From NCBI RefSeq assembly GCF_036226525.1, contig NZ_CP108487.1, forward strand, positions 7,750,001 to 7,814,000: a stretch of 64,000 nt of DNA, written 5' to 3'. Both the position numbers and the translations under genes were made by a program. The number at the start of each line of letters is the position of its first letter. Positions within the stretch are counted from its first letter, which is position 1. The notes below the pieces were generated by a model. That model did no database searches and was not told the origin of the DNA. It saw only the letters and a list, made by a program, of their open reading frames with translations. This DNA is from Kribbella sp. NBC_01245 (GTDB taxonomy: Bacteria > Actinomycetota > Actinomycetes > Propionibacteriales > Kribbellaceae). Below are positions 15,314 through 24,434 of this stretch, in pieces.

Positions 15314-17932
15314 ATGCCGGAGATCGCCCGCAGGCACTTCCTCTCGCTGTCCGGTGGTGTGGTGGCCACCGACTCGCGGATCCGGATCGACTCCGCGTCG
15401 GCGGCCGAGCTGCAGGTCACCGGCGACGTGCTGACCGACGACTTCCGCAGCCTCGGGTACGGCGTACCGGTCGTCGTCGAGGCCCAGCCGGTCGTGAACC
15501 CAGGCGACATCCGCCTCAAGCTCGCCACGATCCCCGACCTAGGCGCCGAGGGCTACGAGATCCAGGTCGGCTCGTCGATCGAGATCCGCGGCACGCGCAA
15601 AGGCATCTTCAACGGAACCCGCACGCTGCTGCAGTGGATCCGGCAGAACCGGCAGGTCCCGGCCGGCCTCGCCCGGGACTGGCCGCGGTTCGCCGAGCGG
15701 GGATTCCTGGTCGCCAACGCGCCGAAGACGTACACCCGCGCTTGGTGGTCGGGCCAGATCCGCGAGATGTCGTACCTGAAGCTGAACATGCTCTGGCTGT
15801 ACGTCGGCTACGACACCACCCCGCTCGCCCTGATGAAGGACATCGCCGCCGAGGCCGCCCGCTACAACATCACGGTCATCCCGCAGTCGAACATGCCCGG
15901 CCATATGACCAAACTCCTGGTCGGCCACGAGGACTACGCGCTGCCGAATCGCGGGAACACGCTGGACCTCTCGAACCAGGCCGCCTGGGATTACGCCAAG
16001 GGCATCGTCACCGGTCTCACCCCCGAGTTCGATACGCCGTACTGGCATCTCGGGGCCGACGAGTACCTGGTCGACTTCACCCCGCCCGCGTTCCCCGTGC
16101 GGTACGACCTCTACCCGCAGCTCGGTCAACGGGCGAAGGCGTTGTACGGCTCGTCGGCGGTCGCGCCGGATCTCTTCTACGGCTTCATCAACGACGTCAA
16201 CCAGGCGGTGCGCGCCGACGGCAAGACGATGCGGGTCTGGAACGACGGACTCCTCACCACCGGAACCCGGCCGGTCGACACCAACGTGATCGTCGAGCAC
16301 TGGATTCACTGGCCCGGCCGGAAGACGCCCCAGGAGTTGGTGGATTCCGGCTACAAGCTTTCTAACTCCAACGGCGATTATCTTTACTACGACCCGAACG
16401 TGCGCCGGCCCGAGCCAAAGCCGATCTACGAGAACTTCCGGGTCGGACTATTCTCCGGCGGTCACACCGTGCCGGAGGACAGCGACAAGTTGCTCGGCGC
16501 GAAGATCAGCCTCTGGACGTTGCCCGACGTCGAGGAAGAGGAGTACCAGTCGTACCGGCTGGTCGAGCCGTTCCGCGCGTTGGCCCAAGTGCTCTGGGGA
16601 TCGCCGAAACCCGCGCCGACGTACGACGGCTTCGCGCCGCTGATCCGGCAGCTCGGTCGTGCGCCTGGGTTCCCGCGACTGCAGAACACCATTTCGCCGG
16701 TCAACGGTCAGACCAGTGTCTGGCCGCATCGGGTGATCAGTGTGCGGTTCTACGACGACGAGATCGACCCGGCCACGATCCACATCGGCGTGGGCGGCAG
16801 CGAGGCGCCCACGCCCGGCACGACCCGGTACGACGCGGCGACGATGACGGCCACCTTTACGCCGGATCATCCCTGGACGTACGGATCGCTGGTCAGCGTG
16901 CAGTTGACCGGTAGGAACCTGTCGGGTCTAGCGATGACGCCGCGCTTCTGGAGCTTCCGGGCGGCCAAGAAGCCCACTACGGACTACCCGCGGTCTATCT
17001 GGAATGACGAGGATGGGCCGGGCGTAGAGACCTACTCCCAGGCCGGGCCGATTGAGCTGGGTGTGAAGTTCCGTACCGACCGGGACGGCGTAGTGCTCGG
17101 CATTCGCTTCTTCAAAGGGCCGAAGGACGTTGCGACCCACACGGGCACTCTGTGGGGGCCGAACGGCGCCAAGCTCGCCACTGGCACCTTTACGCACGAG
17201 AGTCCCGCCGGATGGCAGGAGTTGCGTTTCGGCACCCCTGTTCGCATCAGCGCCAATACGTCGTACACGGCCTCACGGAATTCTCCGGATGGCGTTTACG
17301 GCTACAACCACTACTACTTCGACGGTCGCGAGGCGCACAACGGCGTACTGCACGGAACGCTTGGTGTCTTCGGCAACGGCAGTAGTGTGCCCACAGAGTC
17401 GTACCGGGCTAGTAACTACTGGACCGACGTGGTGTTCGAGCCGGACGTCCAGTCGGTGTGGGACATCACCGACGTACCTGCCAACCGGTACGACGAGGTC
17501 GGCTCGCTAGAACTGGGTATGAAGTTCCAGGCCATCTCTGCCGGATCAGTCGTTGGCCTGAGGTTCTACAAGGCCGAAGGGGATACCGGAACGCACATTG
17601 GCAAGCTCTGGTCGGCTACGGGCGAACTACTCGCTCAAGCGACGTTTACCGGCGAGAGGGCCTACGGGTGGCATGAGGTACGTCTGGCCACTCCTGTCCG
17701 GATAACCCCGGGTACGACGTACGTTGCCTCGTACAACTCGCCAAACGCCATCTACGGCGCCACGTCAGGCGTCTTCACCAAGGCCAAGGAGAACGGGGCA
17801 CTGCGTGGACTCGCGTCGGACGACTTCAACAACAACGGCAACGGCGTCTTCCACGTTGGCCAAGGCGGTTTCCCGACCGAGTCGTACAACCAGACCAACT
17901 ACTTCGCGGACGTGCTCTTCGACAAGGACTAG
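15314..17932 (+). CDS. GH20 glycoside hydrolase with Ig-like and two DUF4082 modules
   Basis: This 872-residue protein has a GH20b-type domain (about 22-115), a GH20 beta-N-acetylhexosaminidase-like barrel (about 125-430) with the catalytic Asp-Glu pair in YWHLGADEY near 247-248, a Big_5-like domain from about 461 (SPVNGQTSVWPHRVISVRF), and two DUF4082 repeats from about 555 and 712. GH20 enzymes release terminal hexosamines by substrate-assisted catalysis. The N-terminus has RRHFLSLSGGVVA, which looks like a Tat signal but lacks the usual length. The downstream enolase-superfamily gene starts 4 nt after its stop. Confidence 0.88.
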   Translation: MPEIARRHFLSLSGGVVATDSRIRIDSASAAELQVTGDVLTDDFRSLGYGVPVVVEAQPVVNPGDIRLKLATIPDLGAEGYEIQVGSSIEIRGTRKGIFNGTRTLLQWIRQNRQVPAGLARDWPRFAERGFLVANAPKTYTRAWWSGQIREMSYLKLNMLWLYVGYDTTPLALMKDIAAEAARYNITVIPQSNMPGHMTKLLVGHEDYALPNRGNTLDLSNQAAWDYAKGIVTGLTPEFDTPYWHLGADEYLVDFTPPAFPVRYDLYPQLGQRAKALYGSSAVAPDLFYGFINDVNQAVRADGKTMRVWNDGLLTTGTRPVDTNVIVEHWIHWPGRKTPQELVDSGYKLSNSNGDYLYYDPNVRRPEPKPIYENFRVGLFSGGHTVPEDSDKLLGAKISLWTLPDVEEEEYQSYRLVEPFRALAQVLWGSPKPAPTYDGFAPLIRQLGRAPGFPRLQNTISPVNGQTSVWPHRVISVRFYDDEIDPATIHIGVGGSEAPTPGTTRYDAATMTATFTPDHPWTYGSLVSVQLTGRNLSGLAMTPRFWSFRAAKKPTTDYPRSIWNDEDGPGVETYSQAGPIELGVKFRTDRDGVVLGIRFFKGPKDVATHTGTLWGPNGAKLATGTFTHESPAGWQELRFGTPVRISANTSYTASRNSPDGVYGYNHYYFDGREAHNGVLHGTLGVFGNGSSVPTESYRASNYWTDVVFEPDVQSVWDITDVPANRYDEVGSLELGMKFQAISAGSVVGLRFYKAEGDTGTHIGKLWSATGELLAQATFTGERAYGWHEVRLATPVRITPGTTYVASYNSPNAIYGATSGVFTKAKENGALRGLASDDFNNNGNGVFHVGQGGFPTESYNQTNYFADVLFDKD

Positions 17933-17935
17933 CGA

Positions 17936-19072
17936 ATGACCGTGATCACCAACGTCGAGGCGCTCGTGCTGGACGGCCGAGTGGAGTACGGTAAGCGCCT
18001 CGACGACGGGGAGATGGCCGGGCCGCGTTATGCCAGCCTGATCAAGGTCAGCACCGACGCGGGGATCACCGGCTACGCGGACGTCGACTCGCATCCGTGG
18101 ATCGTGCAGGCCTTGGTCAACGCGCCGACGCAGATCCCGGAGTTCTGTGCGGGGCTGCGCGACGCCGTTGTCGGGCAGAGCGTGTGGAACCGGACGGCCT
18201 TGTGGGAAAGGATGTACCGGCATTCCTGGTATCACGGCCGCCGCGGCCCGGCGTTGCACGCGATGAGCGGGATCGACCTCGCCGTCTGGGATATCGCGGG
18301 CCGGCTCGCGGGACGCCCGATCCACGACCTGCTCGGTGGTGCCCGTCGCGACCGCGTGCTCGCGTACGCCAGCACGTTGTTCCGGGAGACGCCGGAGGAG
18401 ATGCGCAAGGCCGCCCGGTCTTACCTGGACCGGGGATTCCGCGCGATCAAGTTCGGTTGGGGCGCGTGGGGTGCGGATCCGGCGCGCGATCGGTCGTTGC
18501 TCGCGGCGGTTCGCGATGAGGTCGGGCCCGACGTACACCTGATGGTCGACGGGCATCTCCCGGGCGACCTCTCCGCCGTACGACGGATTCTCGACGGGCT
18601 GGCGGAATTCGGCCTGCAATGGGTGGAAGAGCCGTTGCCCGCTGACCGCCCCGGCGACCTGGCCGCGCTCGGCCGGACGACCAACGTGCGGGTGGCGACG
18701 GGCGAACAACTCGGCGGGGTAGGGGAGTTCGAGGAGTTGCTCGCGACCGAAGGCGTCTCCGTCGTGCAGCCGGACTTGTCGAGGTGTGGAGGCTTCACGG
18801 CGATCCAGACAATCGCCCCGCTCGCGCTTGCCCGTGGTGCTTTGGTCGTTCCGCATGCGTGGACGTCTCAGCTTCTGACGGCCGCCTCGTTGCACGTCAA
18901 CGCCTGGCTGCCAGGCCCGGTCTTCCAGGAATACAACGCCTCCTCGGCCCCCCTCGCCTCAACCCTCGCCACCGGCCTCGAGCTGGTCGACGGCCACGTC
19001 CTGCTACCGCCTGGCCCGGGCCTCGGCATCACCGTCGACGAGAACGTCGTCGAGGCCCACCGCATTCTCTAA
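17936..19072 (+). CDS. Enolase-superfamily (mandelate racemase/muconate lactonizing type) dehydratase
   Basis: This 378-residue enzyme has the capping domain and a modified TIM barrel. Metal ligands appear as D205 in MVDGH, E231 in WVEEPL and E257 in TGEQ; the D280 (QPDLSRCGG) and H307 (PHAW) pair forms the distal base. At the position of the KxK motif it reads IKFGWG (K172-F-G), so the second lysine is absent. Such enzymes dehydrate sugar acids by proton abstraction from the alpha carbon. It is cotranscribed with the GH20 gene. The substrate is unknown. Confidence 0.85.
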   Translation: MTVITNVEALVLDGRVEYGKRLDDGEMAGPRYASLIKVSTDAGITGYADVDSHPWIVQALVNAPTQIPEFCAGLRDAVVGQSVWNRTALWERMYRHSWYHGRRGPALHAMSGIDLAVWDIAGRLAGRPIHDLLGGARRDRVLAYASTLFRETPEEMRKAARSYLDRGFRAIKFGWGAWGADPARDRSLLAAVRDEVGPDVHLMVDGHLPGDLSAVRRILDGLAEFGLQWVEEPLPADRPGDLAALGRTTNVRVATGEQLGGVGEFEELLATEGVSVVQPDLSRCGGFTAIQTIAPLALARGALVVPHAWTSQLLTAASLHVNAWLPGPVFQEYNASSAPLASTLATGLELVDGHVLLPPGPGLGITVDENVVEAHRIL

Positions 19073-19088
19073 AGGCGCGCGAGGGCCT

Positions 19089-19175
19089 CCACTCTCATCC
19101 GTTCATTCGTCGGAATGCGGCCTCCATGCACGTTGAATACAGGCCGTATTCCGACGAATGAACGGATGAGAGTGG
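19089..19175. repeat. Long inverted repeat, hairpin family copy 3
   Basis: The arms 19089-19123 and 19141-19175 pair at 34 of 35 positions, the exception being a G-T wobble, around a 17-nt loop. The element fills the gap between two convergent genes: it starts 16 nt after the dehydratase stop and ends one base before the PIG-L stop. The arm shares TTCATTCGTCGGAA with the copy at 261. Its placement fits a bidirectional terminator. Confidence 0.92.
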
Positions 19176-19934
19176 TTATAGGCGGCCGGGGAGGTCGGAG
19201 GGCCAGGGGATTCGGCGTTCGGCTAGGCAGGGGCGGAAGGCTTCGGTTGGGCCGGCCATCAGGCGGTTGCCGGTGAGTCGGTCGAGGTCGGCGAGTTGGT
19301 CGGCGTAGTCGGTCCCGCTGAGTTGGCGGATGACGTCCATCTGGCTGCGGTGATACCGGATCAGCTCCGCCTTGCGCGAGGCATGACCCGGGCTCAGCTC
19401 GACGAAATGCGTCGCCTCGAAGCCATAGCCGGCGCCGGGATCGACGTACCAAATCCGCGGTACCGCGCCCAGTGGCGCAGCATCCATGGCGATTTCCGCC
19501 GAGGCGGCCGTGGCGAAAGCTGTCGTGGGGTCCGTTGGGAAGGACGCGAGGTTGGCGAACAACGCGGCGTCGGTGACGGCCTTCGCGGTGACGACGTGGT
19601 CCGCGTTGTAGTCGGTGGTCCAGTGCGTGATCAGTACGTCGGCCCGGGTGGACCGAATCGCGGCGAGCAGGTCACGCCGCAGCCCCGGATCGTCGTACGT
19701 GTAGCCGTCCTCCCGACCCAGGCAGACGTATTCCGCATCGAAGGCGGCCGCCACGCTCCGCATCTCCTCGTCGCGCACCCCGACGGCGTCCGCTTCCAAG
19801 ACGTACGGCAGGCCTTTATCGCCCTTCGTCACGGTCACGAACGCGATCTCGTGCCCAGCCTCGCGAAGGCGCAAAAGCGTGCCGAGACAACGCATCTCGT
19901 CATCCTGATGAGCGAAAACGCACACGTACTTCAT
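19176..19934 (-). CDS. PIG-L family deacetylase
   Basis: This 252-residue hydrolase starts MKYVCVFAHQDDE, the AHxDDE zinc motif (residues 8-13) of the LmbE/PIG-L/MshB family; a downstream NADHVV histidine is the third ligand. Family members deacetylate N-acetylglucosaminyl compounds, which fits the nearby GH20 enzyme. The ATG at 19934 overlaps the SDR stop (TGATG) and is chosen; a GTG one codon earlier is possible. It is the second gene of a pair with the SDR. Confidence 0.9.
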   Translation of the reverse strand: MKYVCVFAHQDDEMRCLGTLLRLREAGHEIAFVTVTKGDKGLPYVLEADAVGVRDEEMRSVAAAFDAEYVCLGREDGYTYDDPGLRRDLLAAIRSTRADVLITHWTTDYNADHVVTAKAVTDAALFANLASFPTDPTTAFATAASAEIAMDAAPLGAVPRIWYVDPGAGYGFEATHFVELSPGHASRKAELIRYHRSQMDVIRQLSGTDYADQLADLDRLTGNRLMAGPTEAFRPCLAERRIPWPSDLPGRL

Positions 19935-20665
19935 CACGCCTCACCCGGCAGCCGCGCCAGCGACACCGACAACCCGCCGTCGACGGTCACGAACGACCCC
20001 GACATGTACGACGCGCTCGCGACGAAGGCGACCGCTTCCGCGATCTGCGCGGCCGTACCCATCGCGCCGAAGGGCAGACCGGCCGAGGCCATTGCGAGGT
20101 GGTCCGCGCCGTACAGCTCGCGCTCACCCGGGGTCTCGATCCAGCCGGGTACGACGGCGTTGACGCGGATCCGGCGTGGCGCCCACTCGTGCGCGAGCGT
20201 CCGTACGACCTGGCCGAGTGCGCCGTGTGCCGCGTTATAGCCGACGCAATTCCGGAAGGGCTGCGTCTCGTGCAAGGACCCGATCGCGATGAGTGCGGCA
20301 CCGTCTGACGCGCAGGCCTGGAAGAGGGAGAAGGCGGCGACCGGGCCGAGCGCGAGGCTTCGCAGCATCGACTCGCGGGTGAGGTCGGCGGCGGGCGCGT
20401 GCTCCTCATAGGCGAGGGCGTGTACGACGACGGCGGTTCGGCCGTGTTTGGCGATCTCCGCCGCGACCGTTTGGCCGAAGTCCGGGTCTTCGGCGTCTGC
20501 CTGCAAAACAAGCCCGCCGATTGCCTCGGCGGTGGCGGTCGCTCTCGCGAGATCCCGGTCCACGCACAGCGTCGCGTCGTACTGGCCGGCGAGCGCGATC
20601 GCGCACGCGGCGCCGATGCCACCACCCGCACCGGTGACGACGGCGATCCTGGATTGTTCTCCCAT
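19934..20665 (-). CDS. Short-chain dehydrogenase/reductase with altered active site
   Basis: This 243-residue SDR has TGAGGGIG at 11-18 for NAD(P) binding and PGWIETPGE, with the terminal SGSFVTVDGGLSV. The catalytic Ser is S130 (IAIGS) and the Tyr is Y143. The lysine of YxxxK is replaced by histidine, giving Y-N-A-A-H147, which should impair or alter proton relay. It starts at ATG 20665, divergent from dapE, and is coupled to the PIG-L deacetylase. The substrate is unknown, probably a sugar-derived alcohol. Confidence 0.85.
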   Translation of the reverse strand: MGEQSRIAVVTGAGGGIGAACAIALAGQYDATLCVDRDLARATATAEAIGGLVLQADAEDPDFGQTVAAEIAKHGRTAVVVHALAYEEHAPAADLTRESMLRSLALGPVAAFSLFQACASDGAALIAIGSLHETQPFRNCVGYNAAHGALGQVVRTLAHEWAPRRIRVNAVVPGWIETPGERELYGADHLAMASAGLPFGAMGTAAQIAEAVAFVASASYMSGSFVTVDGGLSVSLARLPGEA

Positions 20666-20721
20666 ATCGGAGATAGTTTCAGAATCCCAGGTATAAGGCG
20701 AGGGCCGTTAGGGTTCGGGCT

Positions 20722-21783
20722 ATGACTCTCGACCTCACTGTGTCCGGGCCGGATCTGGCCGTCGCGTTGATCGATCTCGAGTCGGTCAGCAAGAACGAGA
20801 AGGCCCTCGCGGACGCGGTCGAGACTGCCCTCTCGGCGTACGGACATCTCCAGGTGTCGCGGTTCGGCAACACCGTCGTCGCGCGGACGGACCTCGGCCG
20901 GGACGAGCGGATCGTGGTCGCGGGCCACCTCGACACGGTTCCGCTGAACGACAACCTGCCGGCCCGGCGCGCGGACGGCCTGATCCACGGGCTCGGCGCC
21001 TGCGACATGAAGGGTGGTGTCGCCGTCGGCCTGCGCCTCGCCGCGAACCTGCCCGCGCCGAACCGGGACATCACCTACGTCTTCTACGACTGCGAGGAGA
21101 TCGCCTCCGAGTACAACGGCCTCGGCAAGCTCGTCGCGAATCGGCCGGACCTGCTCGAGGGCGTGTTCGCCGTCGTGATGGAGCCGTCGAACGCAGTCGT
21201 CGAGGCCGGTTGCCAGGGCACGTTGCGGGCCGAGATCACCCTGACCGGCGAGCGGGCGCACACCGCGCGTTCGTGGATGGGCGTCAACGCCGTGCACGCC
21301 GCCGGGGACGTGCTCGCGCTGCTCAAGGCGTACGAGCCACGCCGGGTGATTATCGACGGCCTGGAATACCGCGAAGGCCTGAACGCCGTCGCCATCACCG
21401 GTGGCGTGGCCGGCAACGTCGTACCGGATGTGTGCACGATTTCGGTGAACTACCGGTTCGCGCCGAACCGGTCGGAGGCCGAGGCCGAGGCGCATGTGCG
21501 CGAGGTGTTCGAGGGCTTCGACCTGGTCATCAGCGACTCGGCCGCGGGCGGCATGCCCGGGCTGGACCGTCCCGCCGCGGCCGCGTTCGTCGAGCTCGTC
21601 GGCGGCAAGCCCAGCCCGAAGTTCGGCTGGACCGACGTGGCCCGCTTCACCCAACTCGGCGTACCGGCGGTCAACTACGGCCCCGGCGATCCGTTGCTCG
21701 CGCACACGCAGAAGGAGTTCGTCCCCGAGGCCGAGATCGTCCAGTGCGAGGAGATCCTCACGGCCTGGCTCACCCTCGGCTGA
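20722..21783 (+). CDS. dapE: Succinyl-diaminopimelate desuccinylase DapE
   Basis: This 353-residue M20-family metalloenzyme hydrolyses N-succinyl-LL-diaminopimelate in lysine and cell-wall synthesis. The zinc-site motifs are AGHLDTVP near residue 73, GACDMKGG near 93 and CEEIASE near 125, with a dimerisation domain (GERAHTARSWMG) in the middle. Length and motifs fit the actinobacterial DapE type. A TATAAG box at about 20691 could be the -10 of its promoter. It pairs functionally with dapD at 2789. Its 3' end overlaps the convergent hydrolase gene by 14 nt. Confidence 0.93.
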   Translation: MTLDLTVSGPDLAVALIDLESVSKNEKALADAVETALSAYGHLQVSRFGNTVVARTDLGRDERIVVAGHLDTVPLNDNLPARRADGLIHGLGACDMKGGVAVGLRLAANLPAPNRDITYVFYDCEEIASEYNGLGKLVANRPDLLEGVFAVVMEPSNAVVEAGCQGTLRAEITLTGERAHTARSWMGVNAVHAAGDVLALLKAYEPRRVIIDGLEYREGLNAVAITGGVAGNVVPDVCTISVNYRFAPNRSEAEAEAHVREVFEGFDLVISDSAAGGMPGLDRPAAAAFVELVGGKPSPKFGWTDVARFTQLGVPAVNYGPGDPLLAHTQKEFVPEAEIVQCEEILTAWLTLG

Positions 21784-22561
21784 ACACCTTGGTCAATGAG
21801 GTGGCGAAGGCGTCCGCGTGGGCGCCGAAGCCGCCGTGGTCGCCGGGCAGGATGAGCGGCTCGGTTCCGAGCTCCCCGGCAAGCGCTAGCGCGGCGTGGT
21901 GCGGCGCCTCGCCCGCGGACGTCGTACCGGCCGCCAGGACGATCCGCGGGTGCCGCCGCAACGCGTCGAGGTCGGGGGAGTACCGGCTGAACGGCGCCAC
22001 CTCGTAGCCGATGAACTGCGGGATGTTCGCCATCATCCGGCCCATCGCCTCCGGGCTCGGCTCGGCCTGCTGCTCTTGCTGGGTCATCCCGAGCGCAGCC
22101 GCGAACACGCCCATCGCCGCCTCCGGGCCGTCGCTTGCGAACGCCTGCTCGACGTCCTTCGCCATAGCCTCGTAGTACGCCGCATCGGGCAGTACGGCGA
22201 ACGCTGGCGGCTCATGCGCTACCACGGCCTTGACGTGGTCCGGGTGGCTTGTGGCGAGCTCTAGCGCGATTAGGGCGCCTGAGCTGTTTCCGAAGACGTA
22301 CGCCGGGCCTACGGCCTGCAAGAGCCTGTACGCGTCGTCTGCGTGCTCCTGGATCGTCTGAGGCGTCGGAGCGGCGTCTAGCGGGCTACGGGAGTTGCCG
22401 CGCCTGTCGTACGTAATGACCGTGTAGCGATCAGCAAGCGCTGTCGCGAGGGCGTCGTACCCCTCGGCGTCGTAGATGCCACCACAGATCAGTAGCAGCG
22501 CAGGACCTTCGCCGCGCGTCTCGTAGTACAGGGTGGCGCCAGGGACGGCGAGCGTGCTCAT
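21770..22561 (-). CDS. Alpha/beta hydrolase
   Basis: This 263-residue hydrolase starts at ATG 22561, with GGAGAACC upstream. It contains the nucleophile elbow FGNSSGA (Ser in G-N-S-S-G near 98), an early LLICGG oxyanion stretch, YDRRGNSRS, and a final DHGGF histidine. The fold resembles haloperoxidase or epoxide-hydrolase-like actinobacterial hydrolases. It lies between dapE and the LOG gene on the opposite strand with no partner. The substrate is not inferable. Confidence 0.88.
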   Translation of the reverse strand: MSTLAVPGATLYYETRGEGPALLLICGGIYDAEGYDALATALADRYTVITYDRRGNSRSPLDAAPTPQTIQEHADDAYRLLQAVGPAYVFGNSSGALIALELATSHPDHVKAVVAHEPPAFAVLPDAAYYEAMAKDVEQAFASDGPEAAMGVFAAALGMTQQEQQAEPSPEAMGRMMANIPQFIGYEVAPFSRYSPDLDALRRHPRIVLAAGTTSAGEAPHHAALALAGELGTEPLILPGDHGGFGAHADAFATSLTKVFSRG

Positions 22562-22672
22562 GGTGGTTCTCCTTCTCTCGGTGTCAGCCTCTAGTCGGAG
22601 CTGACCCGGAGTTCTTGACATCGCCACTTGGTCGTCGGGCCTGAGTCGCTCGGGGCGACTAACCTGGATGGC

Positions 22673-23539
22673 ATGACGGATCCTTCCATTCACCCTGACC
22701 GGCCGCCCGAATCGCAGCGCGGGCCCGTCGTGATGCGGCGTAACCAGGTCCAGAACTCCACCTCGGAGCAGCGGCTGCTGGACAGTCGCGGGCCGTCGGA
22801 CTGGGTCCACACCGACCCGTGGCGGGTGCTGCGGATCCAGTCGGAGTTCGTGGAGGGTTTCGGCATGCTGGCCGAGCTCGGCCCGGCGATCAGCGTGTTC
22901 GGCTCGGCACGGACCAAACCGACCGACCCGATGTACGCCGCGGCGGAGGAGACCGGCCGGAAGCTGGTCAACGCCGGCTACGCGGTCATCACCGGCGGCG
23001 GTCCGGGCGTGATGGAGGCGGCGAACAAGGGTGCCTCCGAGGCCGGCGGCATCTCGGTCGGCCTCGGCATCGAGCTGCCCTTCGAGAACGGCCTGAACGA
23101 GTGGGTCGACATCGGGATGAACTTCCGCTACTTCTTCACCCGCAAGACGATGTTCGTGAAGTACGCGCAGGGGTTTGTGGTGATGCCTGGAGGGTTCGGC
23201 ACGCTGGACGAGCTGTTCGAGGCGCTCACGCTGGCGCAGACCCGCAAGGTCACGTCGTTCCCGGTGGTGCTGTTCGGGTCGTCGTACTGGGGTGGTCTGG
23301 TCGACTGGCTGCGCGAGACGATGCTGGCCGACGGCAAGATCGCGCCGCCGGACCTCGACATGTTCACTGTCACGGATGACGTCGACGAGGCGATCAGCTA
23401 CATCGTGAAGTCCGGCGAGATGGCCGACGCCGCCGCCGAGGCCGCTGCCGCCGCTGCTGCCGCGGACGTCGCAGAGGGCGACAGCGAGGAAGCGCGAGCC
23501 CGGCGCGAGGCCCACCGCCTCGGCTCCGACGGCAGCTGA
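22673..23539 (+). CDS. LOG-family (TIGR00730) protein, Rv1205-like
   Basis: This 288-residue protein has the lysine-decarboxylase-like/LOG motifs GGGPGVMEA (108-116), TRKTM (156-160) and PGGFGTLDE (172-180), which bind a nucleotide. LOG enzymes release cytokinin bases from the riboside monophosphate, and the mycobacterial homologue Rv1205 does so. An N-terminal arm of about 70 residues and an alanine-rich C-terminal tail extend the core. ATG 22673 is chosen over the upstream GTG at 22628. It sits in the Rv1201-Rv1213-like neighbourhood. Confidence 0.9.
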   Translation: MTDPSIHPDRPPESQRGPVVMRRNQVQNSTSEQRLLDSRGPSDWVHTDPWRVLRIQSEFVEGFGMLAELGPAISVFGSARTKPTDPMYAAAEETGRKLVNAGYAVITGGGPGVMEAANKGASEAGGISVGLGIELPFENGLNEWVDIGMNFRYFFTRKTMFVKYAQGFVVMPGGFGTLDELFEALTLAQTRKVTSFPVVLFGSSYWGGLVDWLRETMLADGKIAPPDLDMFTVTDDVDEAISYIVKSGEMADAAAEAAAAAAAADVAEGDSEEARARREAHRLGSDGS

Positions 23540-23680
23540 CCCCCGCTCCGCAGGCCGTTCCCACGCTCGGCCGATGGTGCTCACGGACCGCGTGTGGGCC
23601 GGTTCCGGAACCGGGTGTGGGGCGGTTCGGCCGCGCCGGTTGTGCGACTGACCGGCCCGGCGTGGCACGATCGGGGCGTG

Positions 23681-24430
23681 ATGTGGTTCTTCGCCCTCGT
23701 AATCGTCGTGCTGATCGGTGCTGTCGCCGTGGTCGCCTCCGGGCGCTGGGGTGGCATGGCCGAGGTCTACGACGACCGCCCCGACGTGCTCGTCCCGGCC
23801 CGCCGTGCCCTGACCGCCGATGACATCGAGTCTTCGCGCTTCGCGGTCGGCGTTCGCGGTTACCGGATGGACGAGGTCGACACGCTACTCGAACGCGTCG
23901 CCCGCGAAGTCGCCGAGCGCGACCGCCGCATCGCCGCCCTCGAACGCGCCCAGACCGTCCCGGCCTTCACCTACGCCGACGAGCCGGTAGCCGAGACCGC
24001 CCCGGCCGAGACCCCGCCCGCGGAGGCGGCCGAACCGGCCGAGCCCACGGCACCCCTCCCGACGTACCACGAGACCCCTGAGGTGGCTGAGGCCGCTCAG
24101 ACGGCCGAGGTTGCCGAGACGCCGTACGAGACGCCGTACGAGGCTGCAGCGGTCGCCGAGGAGGAGCAGGGCCCGGCGACGGTCACACCCGAGGCGGACG
24201 ACGCTGGCACGGTGTCCACCGAGGTGTACGACGCGGGCAGCATCTTCGCCCCCGAACCGTCCCCGGAGCCCAAGCCGGCGCCCGAGCCCGTCGTGGAGCT
24301 CCCGGTCGCGGAGCCCAAGCCGGTCGCGGGGACCAAGCCGGCCGCGGAGCCGGAGACGACAGAGTTCGACGCAATCGGGGAGCCGGATGCGGCCGAGGTC
24401 GACGACGCATCCGTGACCCGGCGGCACTGA
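23681..24430 (+). CDS. DivIVA-domain membrane protein, Rv1209-like
   Basis: This 249-residue protein has one N-terminal transmembrane helix (residues 2-24, FFALVIVVLIGAVAVVASG) and a DivIVA N-terminal-type segment (ADDIESSRFAVGVRGYRMDE near 47-67) followed by a short coiled coil (ERDRRIAALE). The rest is a disordered alanine/glutamate/proline tail. The homologue Rv1209 lies at the same place before tagA in M. tuberculosis. A link to cell-pole growth is inferred from the DivIVA motif. ATG 23681 follows a GTG. Confidence 0.82.
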   Translation: MWFFALVIVVLIGAVAVVASGRWGGMAEVYDDRPDVLVPARRALTADDIESSRFAVGVRGYRMDEVDTLLERVAREVAERDRRIAALERAQTVPAFTYADEPVAETAPAETPPAEAAEPAEPTAPLPTYHETPEVAEAAQTAEVAETPYETPYEAAAVAEEEQGPATVTPEADDAGTVSTEVYDAGSIFAPEPSPEPKPAPEPVVELPVAEPKPVAGTKPAAEPETTEFDAIGEPDAAEVDDASVTRRH

Positions 24431-24434
24431 CCCC

